A stretch of 64,000 nt of DNA from Acanthochromis polyacanthus (GCF_021347895.1 NC_067120.1:19453361-19517360); one strand, 5' to 3'. Counted from the first letter of the stretch, positions 10,840-22,125 are shown. Numbers and translations are program-made. The notes: generated from the letters alone by a model not told the origin.

Positions 10840-11955
10840 GCTTTAATCAGTTTGTGTTGGTCTTTGGTCTCAATTAGACCTCTTCATGAAAAAAAAAATC
10901 TTGACTAGCTAACTAACTTAAAAAGACAAATTTAACAAGGTTCCTGTAAAAGGGCAGGGGTAGTCAAACGGTTCCTTGCTTGTTTGGCAGATTTTGTTTA
11001 GAACTGTTTCGGGGGTATAAAGAGACAAAGTGAGATGTGATGTTGATATTGTTTCAAAAGTGCCATTTTCCCAGTAATGAGTCAAACAGCAAAGTTTGTG
11101 CTAGAGGTCTGATAATCTGATGCAGTTTCTCGGTTGAAACTGGCAGCATATACGATTCACAATAAACGTATGCTTCTAAAAGTTGTAGTTCGACCTACTT
11201 CAAGAGCATTACGGAGCATTTAATGATGCACTCAAGACCTGAAAAATAGTGACATAATATGACAAAGAGAAGACCTTTTCATACTCGTCTTATGTCCTTC
11301 AGTGACACTTTTTCAAATTCAATTAAATGTCTTGAATATCTATAACATCAGTCATCAGTGAAAGTTCAGTTTTGTGGGTTATTTTTTTTTTTTTTGAAAA
11401 GTTATCATGGAATAGTTTTAAACCAAAGGGAAGCAGAGAAATCCAGGACTGCCTACTGCAGAGAGCAGAGTTAGAGAGTAAACGTACCCTCACACTCTGC
11501 ATTCTACAGCCAGGGACTTAGTCTGAGTTTGTTTTCAGCTTTCTGTATTTACAGTCAGAGTCAGGAAAGCTTTATTAATTCCCACAGGAATATTGCTTTG
11601 TTGCTCAAGATTTTGAAAGTTGTAAAAATATACAACTTCAGCAAAAAAATAAAAAATAAAAAGAAGTGTATTAGTGGATGGCCACAGCAGGACTGGCTCC
11701 TGTCACCTTTAGTAGGGAAGTCTGCAAATGGAGTGAAAGTGGAAAGAGTTTTGGAAAGTGTCATATGATTGAAGTCTGATAAATTATGAAAAAAGCATCA
11801 GGGTGCAGAATCTGGAATCTCACAGTAACATAACACTCAGCCAGTGGGTTATGAGATGGAGGGATCACAATAACTGACTCCCTGGGTGTGTGGCATGGAT
11901 GCGGCTCATAGATTGTACATGAAAGATAGGTGTAAAAGCAAAAAGTAAGTTTCAT
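10840..11955. other. Non-coding stretch, nothing recognised
   Basis: Unique-looking AT-rich DNA with a T-run at about 11383-11395 and an A-rich patch near 11641-11662. No gene or clear repeat boundary. Confidence 0.55.
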
Positions 11956-11957
11956 TC

Positions 11958-12245
11958 TATTGGCCAACAGGGGGCGACTATTCTGGTTGCAAAAATAAGC
12001 CTGATTGCATAGAAGTCGATAAGAGAATAGTACTTAATCTCCCTAAATATGTTACCTCAGCAAGCATTTTCCTGACAAGTTTATGGTTTCAACTGCTAGA
12101 TTAAAAAGTTTTTGAATACAACATGATGTATACTTTGAGAAAATAGCTATGAAGCAGGGCATCTTTTAGGGTGGGACTATCTTGTGATTGCCAGGTCGCT
12201 CGTGTATCACGTATGCATGGTGTCCTTGAGCTCTCCGGGCTATAG
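11958..12245 (+). repeat. Dispersed fish repeat (CAGGGGGCGACT family)
   Basis: Starts near CAACAGGGGGCGACTATTCT (11967), continues with GGTTGCAAAAATAAGCC and TAGAAGTCGATAAGAG, then ACAACATGATGTATACTTTG and GTGATTGCCAGGTCGCT. This order of phrases is one I associate with a high-copy non-coding repeat in perch-like fishes. No protein is encoded and no inverted ends were found. Confidence 0.5.
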
Positions 12246-12568
12246 CTCATTTGTTACATATTGTTTCAAAAGACTAAGAAGGTGAAACTGGACAGGTTTG
12301 TGACAGTTCATATAAGGGTACATTATATACAGTCTGTGATGTAATCCCAAGGCTAACGGTTTACTATCTGGGCAGCAGACATGTTCCTTCACAGGACTGT
12401 TAGAGTGGCACCATTCCCTATTCAAAGCATTCTTTTCACCAGAAGTTCAACTGAAAATGTCAAATTTGTTACTTGCTACCAGCAAACTGAAGACTCAAAA
12501 AATAAAAGAAATATAATGATTATATCAGCCTAGTTACGTAGCCTATCTTGCAGAAAATAATTGCAGGA

Positions 12569-13435
12569 AATTTCTGCAAATAGGTCATTCCAGGTGAAAT
12601 GATCAGATATTCCTTGGGGGTGTTGCTGCACCATTTTCAAATTAGTCCTAAATTTGTATGCCATTAGATAGTCACAAAAGTACTTTCCATGGAAAATTGT
12701 AGGCCTGTAGCTCAAATAGTTTCTGAGTTGTGGGGGTCTGAAATTTTCAGGGTTTGGGCTATAAAATGCCTCGCCGGCATTTTTTTTTCATTTTTAAGTG
12801 GTTATTTCTCAGCCTCTAGACATACCAGAGAGCTGTGAGTTGGTAAACAAGGCCTCTGCATGTAGCTAGTGCCCCACAAACATCCTCAGGTGTTTCCCTA
12901 CACTCTGCAGGCCATGGGGGCTTGCTAAAAATGCTAAAAAATTAAGAGATACCTACTCACGAGCAGGGTTTGGGACCGTAAAAGTACTAGAAATACTGTA
13001 CAGAAGTGTTCTAACACCCCTGGGTTCCATTCTACACAAACATGTGTGATAACTTAGCAAACTGGAGCTTTCTAGGTACCTCAGTTTGGAAAATATGAGC
13101 TCCCAAAGTTGGACAAGATTTTTAATTGGCTATTTTTGGTGGCAAAAATCTCAGTGTGGGACAGGTACCAGAGACCCCAAATTTTTTCTACAAGACAGTT
13201 CCATCTGTCTTCTGTCACTGCACAAAAAAGAAGAAGGGTTATATTTGTAGTTACTGAGATATTCTTACTCAAAATGGCATGGGTAATGTCAAAATCGTTT
13301 TTTGCTTTTCAGTACTTTAAATTGGGAAGTACTTTTGTGACTATCTAACGGCATGCAAATTTAGGACTAATTTGAAAATGGTGCGGCAACCACCATCTGG
13401 TGAAACCACACGGAATGACCCAAATGCAGAATTGC
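12569..13435. mobile_element. Foldback / MITE-like element with about 110-base inverted ends
   Basis: The left arm (about 12581-12687, from GGTCATTCC through GCACCATTTTCAAATTAGTC to GTCACAAAAGTACTT) is repeated inverted at about 13325-13421. The central 60 bases match closely; the outer part has a 9-base length difference. The 630-base interior has no long open frame, so any transposase must come from elsewhere. Flanks outside GGTCATTCC also share TTCTGCA, so the true ends may lie a few bases further out. No certain target-site duplication. Confidence 0.75.
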
Positions 13436-13689
13436 ATGTGTCATTATCTAACAGCTAATGGCACTTATGGTGGCACCAATATGGCCAGATTTATTCTGAC
13501 AAGAGAGTAGATATTTACTTCAGAGTTTTTGTGATCTTGTTCACATTCAATCAGACCTGAACCATTTCTGTTTTCATTCCCAATTCAGCCTTTCCATAGC
13601 CTAAATAAGTGGGTTTAGTTAGCTAACCTTAACCAGTAGTGTGTTCCTGTTGACACTGTGGAAGAAATACATTAAACATGCTAACAATG

Positions 13690-13965
13690 ACCATGTGAGA
13701 TGCTTAAATCATGATAGGTTTCCATGAAATTTAGTACAGACATTAATGTCCTCTTCAGGTTGCATGGCAATAACTAGATGCTCTCATGAGTTGTGATCTT
13801 GCACCATCATCTGGTCCAATTTTCAATTTCTCTTATAATAATACCTGCAAAATTAATAGCATTCCCATCAGTCTCAGCTGTACTTGAGTTTAGCAGTAGT
13901 AAGTAAATGTTAGAATGCCGGAAGTCTACACTAAGGTGATGAACATGGTTAAATAATACACTCCA
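13690..13965 (+). repeat. Dispersed fish repeat, copy 1 (pair with 44.5 kb)
   Basis: Key phrases: CATGAAATTTAGTACAGACATT, CTTGCACCATCATCTGGTC, CCTGCAAAATTAATAGCATT, CCCATCAGTCTCAGCTGTAC, and GATGAACATGG near the end. The same phrase order appears, more diverged, at 44495-44750 in the same orientation. It matches a high-copy non-coding repeat I associate with fish genomes. No coding capacity. Confidence 0.5.
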
Positions 13966-16410
13966 TTTGTCATGGTGGGCGTATCAGCATGATGTCATTA
14001 CCGCTTAAGCTCAAAGTACTTGAAGTGAATGAAAGTTCTCTGTTTAGAGACAGACAGCCTCAGTCAGAAATCTTAATATTTCAATGGTTATTCTGGAGCA
14101 AATGGGGCAAAAGAAAGCAGCAATGTGTTCATGTGAAGACAAAGTCAAATCAGTAACAAGTTATTGTGATTAACACAAAGAAACCAAAGTTGCGTTTTTC
14201 TCTGGTGAACATATCCTAACTAATGGAATGAGCTGGCAGATTGTTGCATCTTATGAAAGTTTTCTTCTGCTTTGCCTGATACTAATGAAGCGACACTAAC
14301 TCTCCAATACTCAGTGAAGCTTGATTGCCCAGTGTACACATCACAGTGTGTCTGTTGCTGCATTGGGTGATTTGTGCTGGAAAACAAAGCAATATTAATT
14401 TTGCTGATGAATGTTTTAGTTACAGTTAGATTGAGCGAGCAGAGCTGCATTATGCATAAAAGATTCAGAATTAATTACATTTATATAACTTCCCCCCATG
14501 CATACACTTGAACCTGGTAGACAGAGTTTATGAAGGGAGGGAGCAGACAGCAGGCAGTGAATTGGACGCTCTTGTTTTCAACTTTCACATTTTTTTGCTC
14601 TATAGTTATACACTGCAGCTTGAGGGGAGCAGAGGGAATCAATGTGGTAAGGTCTGTTGTCTTATACCACTTTGTACACCAGAAAGCAAACAGTCAAGTA
14701 ATTGGTTCCATTTGAAGTTGAACATGGGGGAATGTGGGTAGCAAGTCTCTCTCTGGCTGTTAGCACAACAGATGTCAGGTTGCATGTGACTAAATATACT
14801 CTTTGGGGCTTTGTTATTTCCTCAGATATTGATTCCTCCCCATGTGCCCGGTGACTAAAGAGCTTCTTTTTATTTTCACTTTGAGGGGGCCGTTGCAAAA
14901 TTTGTATCTGTGCATCCCTGGAATTTATTTAATTTGTTCTTTAATCACCAAAAATCAGTCAAGATGTTGTTGTGCTGTCAAAAAAATCGACATGCTATCT
15001 TTATATTTTTCTTAACTTCACTGGTTCCATCTCTGAACAGCATGTAAGACTCACATATTTCAACAATTTGAGTCATCCTAATCCCAAAGTAATCACTGTT
15101 TATGGGTGTACAGGCTGCAACAGGCAATAGCTGGCAACAGCTGCTTCTTTAGACACCTGTCAGATCTGTTTCAACCTCTGATCTATATTCATTTGAAGGC
15201 CTTAATGCTGTCTGAGGCATATCTGAAGGAGCTTGTTTGTGCCGCACCCACTGCATCTCATTGCAAGTGAGGATGCACATTTATCATTGTTATAAAACCA
15301 TCTTCTCCATTTTTTAACATTCCTACAGGTATGGAAACAAGGGAGGGTGCAGTGATTAGGGTTTTGTTCTATAATAAAAGAAAATGATTTTTCTGTGAAA
15401 ACTGAGGCAACCCTGAATCAGGTTTGCTGTTAAATGAATCTGCAACAATGTTTCTTTTGTTTTTTCATGAACTCAGACTATTATCAATGTAGAGCTTTTT
15501 TTCCTTTCAGTTCATGGCCATTTTGAGGTGTCTGTATCCAGACGGAGCTGCTTGTTTTCATCTCCTCCTGTGGCCCGGGATAACACCCTCAGAGGTGTCT
15601 ACTTGACACGGAGACACTGAAGGGAGTTCTTTTCCTCTGAGGAGAGCATTATTTATGCGACAACAGAAGACCTCAGAGGTTATTACCTTGTTTATACTAC
15701 AGCCACTTTCAAAAGAAGAAAAATACTCATCTGTCTTGAGAAATGTATTATTTCCAACAACAATAGTGTCTCATTGTGGGGGAAATTATTTTGCCAACAT
15801 ACAACAAATTGGTTCTCTGTAGGAAGCTAAAGCTTACAGGAATACCGCAGGGTTTGCAAAGAAAAGAAATGAACCACAAAACCTGTTGTTCTGCCTGATG
15901 TGCTGTTTGTTCATATAATCTAACACGAAATAATAACACACCGTAGAATATTGCAGCGATATAAAATATCAAAACTGGAAATTAACTAGAAATTGATCTG
16001 TTCTAAATGTACACAAATGACAGCAGATATGTAATGGCGGTCACAGATCATATCCCTTATGGCGGTGGTAATAAAAGTAGGGGTCAGGACCCCCACAGAG
16101 GGTGGCAAGATAATTTCCAGAAATTAGTATATAAATCATTAAACACAAATTGCAACTAAATGTGAAGGATGATCTCAGTGTGGCCGTCTCCAAAATGAAA
16201 CCCAGAGTGGGCTTGCTGTGCACTCACCCATCTCATTAGGTAAGTTTAATGGTGAAATGAAGGCAATGATTTAAAATTCCTAAAATGTAAGTTTGCCCAT
16301 GACAGTGAAAATGAAAGAGCTTGCTGCTCATTTCACAGACATCAGCTGTGAATCTGCTGCTCCGCAGACTGTGTGTTCACTCTATACTACAGGTTGTACA
16401 TGCAGATTAC
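13966..16410. other. Non-coding stretch, nothing recognised
   Basis: Mixed-composition DNA with no gene, no RNA gene and no clear transposon edges. The blocks around 14030-14460 and 15500-15720 are less AT-rich and repeat-free. All reading frames are short and lack recognisable motifs. Confidence 0.5.
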
Positions 16411-16414
16411 TTTG

Positions 16415-16988
16415 ATGTGTTCTGCTACTAGCTGAGATCAAACAAGAAAAGCACTCAGAGAGTGTCATATCCTGCCAAGGCTGCTCAGTCATTGTCATTG
16501 TATTATTTCTGATGGATGAAATCTTTAATAAAAAAAAGAACCCAGCGGTGAGTACAGGTGTGTTATGCATTTGTATGGATACCGAATGATGTGACCTAAA
16601 TATGTAGCGGGCAGTGGGAATTGATGAGACTCGGAAACATCCTCACAATTTAATCAGTTGTTCCTTGTATAATTCCCGATGAATAAGTCCTGATAAATCC
16701 GCGGTGGTTGATTTGTAGTAGGATCCTGCAGCTGACGTAGAGTTCACTTGTCATAGTTACAGTGACGCCACTATCTCGCATTGATACAGAAAATCCATGG
16801 GTCCAGACTATAAGCTGCATCACTACCACTATCAAATCACTTGGTTCTTATGTCATTTCTGACCTTCCCTGAAAATCTCATCCAAATCTGTTCCTCTGTT
16901 TTTCAGTAATGTTGCTAACAGACAAACAGACGGACAAACTTTACACCGATCGTCACATAACTCCGCCGCATTCCTTGGCGGACTAATT
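16415..16988 (+). repeat. Dispersed repeat, copy 1 (pair with 58.2 kb)
   Basis: Left end AAGAAAAGCACTCAGAGAG (about 16443) and right end ATTCCTTGGCGGACTAATTA (about 16970-16989). The interior shares long blocks, in the same order and orientation, with 58180-58805: GTGTGTTATGCAT, AATTTAATCAGTTGTTCC, GTGGTTGATTTGTAGTAGGA, TTCACTTGTCATAGTTACAG and TCATTTCTGACCTTCCCTGA. The short left-end motif is the reverse complement of the right end of the 10.4-kb element, so the three share termini. Non-coding. Confidence 0.65.
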
Positions 16989-17179
16989 ATTACAAATGAT
17001 ATGATTGTGAAGCTGTTGTGTTCTTTCATGGACTCATTATGTCCATGTTTCAGTAGTCCTAGTGTATGTGCACGGCTGTGCGTACAATTTGTGTGCTGGT
17101 GACAGTGGAGGTTGTGAGTCTCTGGCACCTTAACCTTGAGGCTTAAGACCTTAAAAGTTTGTGAATCTCCACCGTGAGG

Positions 17180-17490
17180 TACCAGTTGAGTTTCTCTCAC
17201 TTGAAGAAATATGTCCATCCACCCATATATCCAATTCTTATGAATGCAGTTTCTCTCAAACGCCTCGAAGGAATTTCTCAAAACTTGCCAGAAATGTTCA
17301 CACTGTCTTAGAAATGAAGCGATTAGAATTTAATGATTCAAGGTCACTCTGACCTCTCAAAACACATTTTTTAGCCATAATTCAAGAATTTACTGGCTGT
17401 TCTTGACAAAATTTCACACAAATGTCTATTAGAATAAAATGAATTGATAAGAGTTAATATCCAAAGGTCACGACCAGACAGACAAGAACT
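17180..17490 (+). repeat. Dispersed fish repeat carrying nuclear-receptor half sites
   Basis: Phrases ACGCCTCGAAGGAATTTCTC, AAGGTCACTCTGACCTCTCA, TAGCCATAATTCAAGAATTT, GACAAAATTTCACACAAATG and CCAAAGGTCACGACC follow the order of a widely dispersed fish repeat that contains several GGTCA motifs. No coding capacity, no inverted ends. Confidence 0.55.
17341..17355. promoter_or_regulatory. Perfect oestrogen-response-type palindrome
   Basis: AGGTCACTCTGACCT is an exact match to the AGGTCAnnnTGACCT consensus bound by oestrogen receptors. It lies within a dispersed repeat, so binding potential would be shared by other copies that keep the motif. Function is not shown by sequence alone. Confidence 0.55.
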
Positions 17491-17499
17491 GCAACTGAA

Positions 17500-18375
17500 C
17501 TGTTGGTAAAAACATACAAGTGTGAGGTGAGAATTATAGTTATGAAAGTCCCAGTTTACAGCCAATATTAATATGTAATTTGTATGTGAATGCAAAATAT
17601 ATCATACAACCTGATCATGGGCACTTTTTAACATCTGTTACCCACTTTCAAGCTAATGGGGCCAAGAGAAGCAAAGCAGGGAATTCAATGTTCTACAACA
17701 TGCAAGGTGACAATCATAAGACAGCCCAAGACACCCACAAGATACCGCTACCCTTCGCAATTACTTGTAGTGCTGCTAACCCCTTATCTTGCAGGTAAGA
17801 GCAGCTAGGACTCATCTGTGCTTTTTGGCAGAAGCAGCAAGCTATTGTTGGGTGCCTTTTGTCAGAAGAACCTTACACAGTATTTACACCTGGGTTAAAT
17901 CTAATGACTACGTCAGGCAGTCTAGCTGATCTAATCACGTTCTGATGGTAATGTGTTCTGCGGACATTTATCCACTGCATTAACAAGGATTTTTCCTCAT
18001 CCAAATGCAGACTGTATGTTAATACCCGGTGTAAATGGGGTCATAATGGTCTGAAATGTCTGTCAAATCAGCATCTCGACTGATATTTCTGAAGCCATTT
18101 AGGGTACAGGACCAGGAAGATGGGAATGGATAATATACGGAAAAAGCCATCTATTGCAGGCTCAGGTTTCTGATCAGTTTTTGAGGTGTTGCTCCTTGAA
18201 GTGAGAGAATGTCACAAATGAGTTATTTCTCGGAGAAAGAAAAGAGGAAGAGGAAAAACTCTAAGAGACAGAGCAGACAGTTTAGGGTACTAAAGAAACA
18301 GTAGAACAAAGTGAGTCAGAGGATGTGTTTTTAACGATGCTCACAGATTTGATTTTGCTGAGATGTTGTGTAATC
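17500..18375. other. Non-coding stretch left of the LINE
   Basis: No gene. The final part (18230-18300) is purine-rich (AAGAGGAAGAGGAAAAAC). The LINE homology begins close to 18380, so this stretch contains the pre-insertion flank. Confidence 0.5.
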
Positions 18376-19326
18376 TGCAATATGGGAGTTCCTCAAGGCA
18401 GTATTTTGGGCCCTCTGCTCTTTCTCATCTATATAAATGATCTCCCGCTGGCAATCAGACAATCCCAAACACTCTTATACGCAGATGACACTGTCATTTT
18501 TGTCTCGGGTTTGGACTCAAACACTATCAATCAAAAGCTAAATTCAGACCTGCAATCTTTGTACGAATGGTTGCAATTCAATCATTTAACTATTAATATT
18601 AAGAAGACGGAATGTATGTACTTTCACTCCTTACAGCGACCCTTACCGATAACCAACGCTCCCACTATTGCAGGACAAGAGCTACAAATAGTGTCCAAAT
18701 ACAAATATTTGGGAGTGACACTTGATAAACACCTGGCATATGGTGACCACACCCAAAGATTGGTAACACAGATAAATCAAAAACTTTATGTTTACAGTAA
18801 AATTAGAAAACACTTAACCTTGTGTGTCTCTAGAACCTATCTTCACGCAGTGGTTCTCTCTAGTCTCTCATACTGTCTGCCCATCTGGACTTTAACATCT
18901 CAAGAAATCCTCGAACCGGTGGCAAGACTGTATAACAGGGCCTTCAAAATCCATCACAGACTCCCTGGTTGGACTCACCACTGTACTGCCCTGTCTTTGT
19001 CCGGTGCTCTAACATTTCAGAACTACACTAAGAGCCTTGGACTCAGGTTCTACCATCTTCTACAGAACAGCTGTCCTTCAATCGTGCTGTCTGCTCTGAT
19101 TCCAAGGCTCAACTTTGGTTTGGGGCCAAGGACCAGGTCAGTCACAAACGAACTTCTTCGCAAACCACAATTCAAAAATAATTATGGGAAACAATCCTTT
19201 TTCTATCAACTTACGGAGTTCTGGAATCTCCTTCCAATGAACTTAAGGACAATAAGCTCGATAAGTCACTTTAAAAAGAGTATAACAAAACATCTAGCTG
19301 ATACTTACCGCTGTAACCATCGGTAG
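18325..19326 (+). CDS. LINE reverse transcriptase, 5'-truncated but open C-terminal half
   Basis: A 333-codon frame, the longest in the window. Residues 21-41 hold GVPQGSILGPLLF plus the Y-I-N-D-L-P segment, residues 52-55 the catalytic YADD, and 127-130 KYLG, the thumb-proximal motif. The rest is the Trp/Leu-rich C-terminal region seen in CR1/Rex-like LINEs (for example FWNLLPMNLR near residue 300). The endonuclease and the first half of the polymerase are missing: recognisable homology starts at about residue 20, so the first 19 residues are probably flanking DNA read in frame and the annotated ATG is not the native start. The frame has no stop over 1 kb, which suggests a fairly young insertion. 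Product would be inactive because the fingers and first palm aspartate are absent. Assignment to the CR1/Rex1 group is inference. Confidence 0.85.
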   Translation: MFLTMLTDLILLRCCVICNMGVPQGSILGPLLFLIYINDLPLAIRQSQTLLYADDTVIFVSGLDSNTINQKLNSDLQSLYEWLQFNHLTINIKKTECMYFHSLQRPLPITNAPTIAGQELQIVSKYKYLGVTLDKHLAYGDHTQRLVTQINQKLYVYSKIRKHLTLCVSRTYLHAVVLSSLSYCLPIWTLTSQEILEPVARLYNRAFKIHHRLPGWTHHCTALSLSGALTFQNYTKSLGLRFYHLLQNSCPSIVLSALIPRLNFGLGPRTRSVTNELLRKPQFKNNYGKQSFFYQLTEFWNLLPMNLRTISSISHFKKSITKHLADTYRCNHR

Positions 19327-19552
19327 AGCGAGTAAGGCCACCGTTGGAGTGCCCTCTCCTGTATGACTGATCGTTTGTTGTTAATAGTGATGTTGTTTCT
19401 GTTGTTTGAGTGAATGTATGTCTTTGTCTACTGCAGAACAGGGACCTGCTGAAAATCAGTTAGTTAACTGAGTCAGGCTTGATTATGTTTTTAATTTTTC
19501 CCTGTTTAATAAAGAATAAAGAAAGAAGAAAGAAAGAAAATTAAAAACTTTC
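18380..19552 (+). mobile_element. 5'-truncated CR1/Rex-like LINE with 3' tail
   Basis: Comprises the open reverse transcriptase remnant, a 3' untranslated region of about 190 bases after the TAG at 19324-19326, and a tail TTTAATAAAGAATAAAGAAA followed by (GAAA)n up to about 19540. Truncation at the 5' side inside the polymerase domain is the usual result of incomplete reverse transcription at the target. No clear target-site duplication was found by eye. Confidence 0.75.
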
Positions 19553-19554
19553 AG

Positions 19555-20328
19555 TGGAAATCTCTGTAAAATAACCTTCCAATGCAGTCTGCAGTAAAGG
19601 CTGACCTTAGATACTTCACAGGAACATCATATCTTCCCCGGGAGACCCTCACAACCCATTGGCATACATTTCACAGAGCTGAACTCTGACCTGCGTGGAA
19701 GTCTGCTGCCTGGGTGAGGAAAGGCTGTGAGGACAAAGACAGAGAGAAAATCAGACCCCTTTCAGCTATTTGCGCTACCTTCACCAGGGCCCGCTCGCAC
19801 AGCGGGTTCTCTCCTGTGCCCCTTTTGACTGATGTGCTGAGAATTAGATTCTGTCACTTAAAGGCTCACTGGGGCAACACCCCACAGACTTCTTACCGGG
19901 CAAAGACAGGGGGCTGCCCCAGTGGTATTTGGAGAAATGAGAATGGGGTCACTTTCAGTTTCTACCTTCTATGTGTGACTGCTACTTCAGTGGACACTGA
20001 CAAATGCTGAGGACTGTGCAGTACAGAAATAGTACTGTTTTAACACAGTATAGCAAGTCACACTACACACTACAATACAATACAGCAGTTCTACACATAA
20101 CGAAACTGATAAAGCCACATATTAAACTAGTTCCGGATGGAAAAACGAGGAAAAAAATAATTTATGTGGGATGCTATGCCAGAGAGGCCATACTGGATAA
20201 GAGAAGAACTCACTGCTGCCCAACAGGAGACAAGGTTTGCTGCTTTAAGTGGACTGAAGAGGTCATGCAGACAGACAGAGGATGAAGAACTCTTTCTGCT
20301 AACTTAAGCAGATCTGTTTAAAACACCA
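19555..20328. other. Non-coding stretch, nothing recognised
   Basis: Somewhat more GC-rich than neighbours around 19630-19930, with an open frame of 98 codons at 19714-20010 that has no recognisable domain. Between 20020 and 20110 there are short CACTACA/ATACAATAC repeats. Confidence 0.5.
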
Positions 20329-20330
20329 AT

Positions 20331-20475
20331 TAGCAACAACATTAAAACCACTGATATGTGAAGTGAATAACATTGATCATCTCACTGCAATGCAATGCTT
20401 TGCTGGGAAACCTTGTGCTGCCATTCATGTGGATGTTACCACCCACTTAAACATTGTTCCAGACCAAACACCCAC
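20331..20475 (+). mobile_element. Tc1-like family A, internally deleted copy 1
   Basis: Begins with ACATTAAAACCACTGATATG then GTGAAGTGAATAACATTGAT, the terminal region of a Tc1/mariner-type element, and jumps at about 20388 directly into transposase-region text (GCTTTGCTGGGAAACC, CATTCATGTGGATGTTACC, ACTTAAACATTGTTCCAGAC). The internal transposase parts on both sides are missing, and there is no right end. The same family occurs at 32.4 and 42.3 kb. Confidence 0.7.
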
Positions 20476-20479
20476 TCAG

Positions 20480-21368
20480 AAAAGTGGAAGTAGTATAACC
20501 TCGTAATATTGCCACAAAGAAGTTGGCAAAGAAGTAGGTTGACACGGCAGATTGAGTGCTTTACTTGGTTAAATCAAATCCAACATTGAGGCACTTATCA
20601 GAAAATACTTTAACATCTGAAAGAATTCAATAACAGCTTATAGAAGGTTCTTCTGTTCAGATTTCCAAGGATTTTCTTTTAGTGACATACTATTGCAATC
20701 TTTTTCAGACTTTCAACTTTATGAAAGGATCCCTCTGCTCAGATTTCAGGAGAATCCGTTTACTATAGGACTTGGATGTCAAACCATGAAGCAAAATTAT
20801 ATACATTATATACTCTACTACAGTTTGTTTTTTACCATGATCTGAATATTAAATCCATACATACAGTTATATATTGTTTTAAAAACATATTTAAAACCTA
20901 ATTATATTCAATACAACAAGACAAACTGAGTAATTGAAAGTTTCATTTTTCTTACCCTATTAAGGCATAAAACCTAGTAATTACTGGCAGCCTGTGAGAA
21001 TGTGAGTCGAAACAAATTTCACTTAAAGCCTTTAATGTGAAAGAGCCACTTTCAATCTTATCAGAAAGGATGTGACAATGTAACTCTTGATCTTGATTAA
21101 AAATGAAAACACTGATAGAAGCACGTATCGAACAAAAAATGGCATGAAACTATGGGATGACAGTCAATAACATGACTGCCATGGAAATCAACACATTGAA
21201 AATGCTGATTTTAAAGTGAAAACAGATGTCACTGTCTGACATTTGTCAACATAATCTATCTACTATTTTAAATAAGTAATCACAATTATGTCAGTGTCTG
21301 GCAAAATTTATACTCAGACAATGTGCAAGATTTAAATATTGTCAAACTTCATTGTGAAAATGAAGCTT
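20480..21368. other. Non-coding stretch, nothing recognised
   Basis: AT-rich between two Tc1-like remnants, with several imperfect TCAGATTTCC/TTTCAGG phrases at 20650-20760. No gene. Confidence 0.5.
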
Positions 21369-21370
21369 AA

Positions 21371-21967
21371 TGTCACCAGATACACAAAAGTTTGATAGCA
21401 CCCCAATTTTTCCAGTTTTTTATTGGAAGTTCCACATGTTAATGTCTCATTGTACTCTGAAATGAAAGCATGGAACAAATAAACAGTTCATCCCAAACCA
21501 GCTCCATAGGTATTAAGCCTGAACCCCTGACCAACTCGGAACATACCAGAGCGTACTGCATGGCGCTGCAGAATGCTGTGGTAGTCATTTTGGTTCAGGG
21601 TGAGAAACCATCACGCTTCCTCCTCCATGTTTGATAGCTGATGTCACACACTGAGGAACCCTTCTTTCGCCTACTCAGCAGTACTTTTATGCAGACAGAA
21701 GGTGCTGTACGTAATCAAGAAAAGGCTTGATCAACCTCCTTTGCTGCAGAACAGTTTTGTTCCCTGAAAGAGTCCTTGTTGCATAATTTAGAAATGTACA
21801 TTATTTTTCAGTTTTGGGTAACCTTACCTTTTCATTTCTTTTCTTTTTTTTACACCTCTGGCAGTTGCCTTTGTATCATTTCAAGCTATTCATTGAACTT
21901 GAATTTCTTAAATTTCAATAAAAATTGGAAAAATTGGGGCACTGTAAAACTTTAGACTGGTAATGTA
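21371..21967 (-). mobile_element. Tc1-like family B, decayed copy
   Basis: Inverted ends: GCACCCCAATTTTTCCAG at about 21399-21416 on the left, and its counterpart, whose inverse reads GTGCCCCAATTTTTCCAA, at about 21925-21942; the right outer end inverts to TACATTACCAGTCTAAAG. On the minus strand the interior has AAACATGGAGGAGGAAGCGT (the KHGGGS-type transposase motif) and, nearer 21500, text matching the -NPIE-W-EL region (GAGCTGGTTTGGGATGAAC). Stops, frameshifts and a large internal deletion leave about 600 of an expected 1.5 kb or so. Ends and the TA-type flanks fit Tc1/mariner. Confidence 0.75.
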
Positions 21968-21969
21968 TG

Positions 21970-22125
21970 AATAAATCATTCTTTCCATACATATGGACCA
22001 GTATGAACCTCTTCCACCTTCTAGATTCAGTAACTCGCCCCATTTTAGACAGTACTGACACATCATTCTTCGTTGGTAGTGCTGTCACTTTGCACTTACA
22101 CGAAGAAAAAAAAATTGCATATGGA
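21970..22125. other. Short non-coding spacer
   Basis: Unremarkable DNA between the Tc1-like remnant and the tRNA-like sequence; ends in an A-run near 22106-22114. Confidence 0.4.

Noticed and set aside
16853..17281. 142-codon minus-strand frame
   Set aside because: Runs across two different dispersed repeats; no domain.
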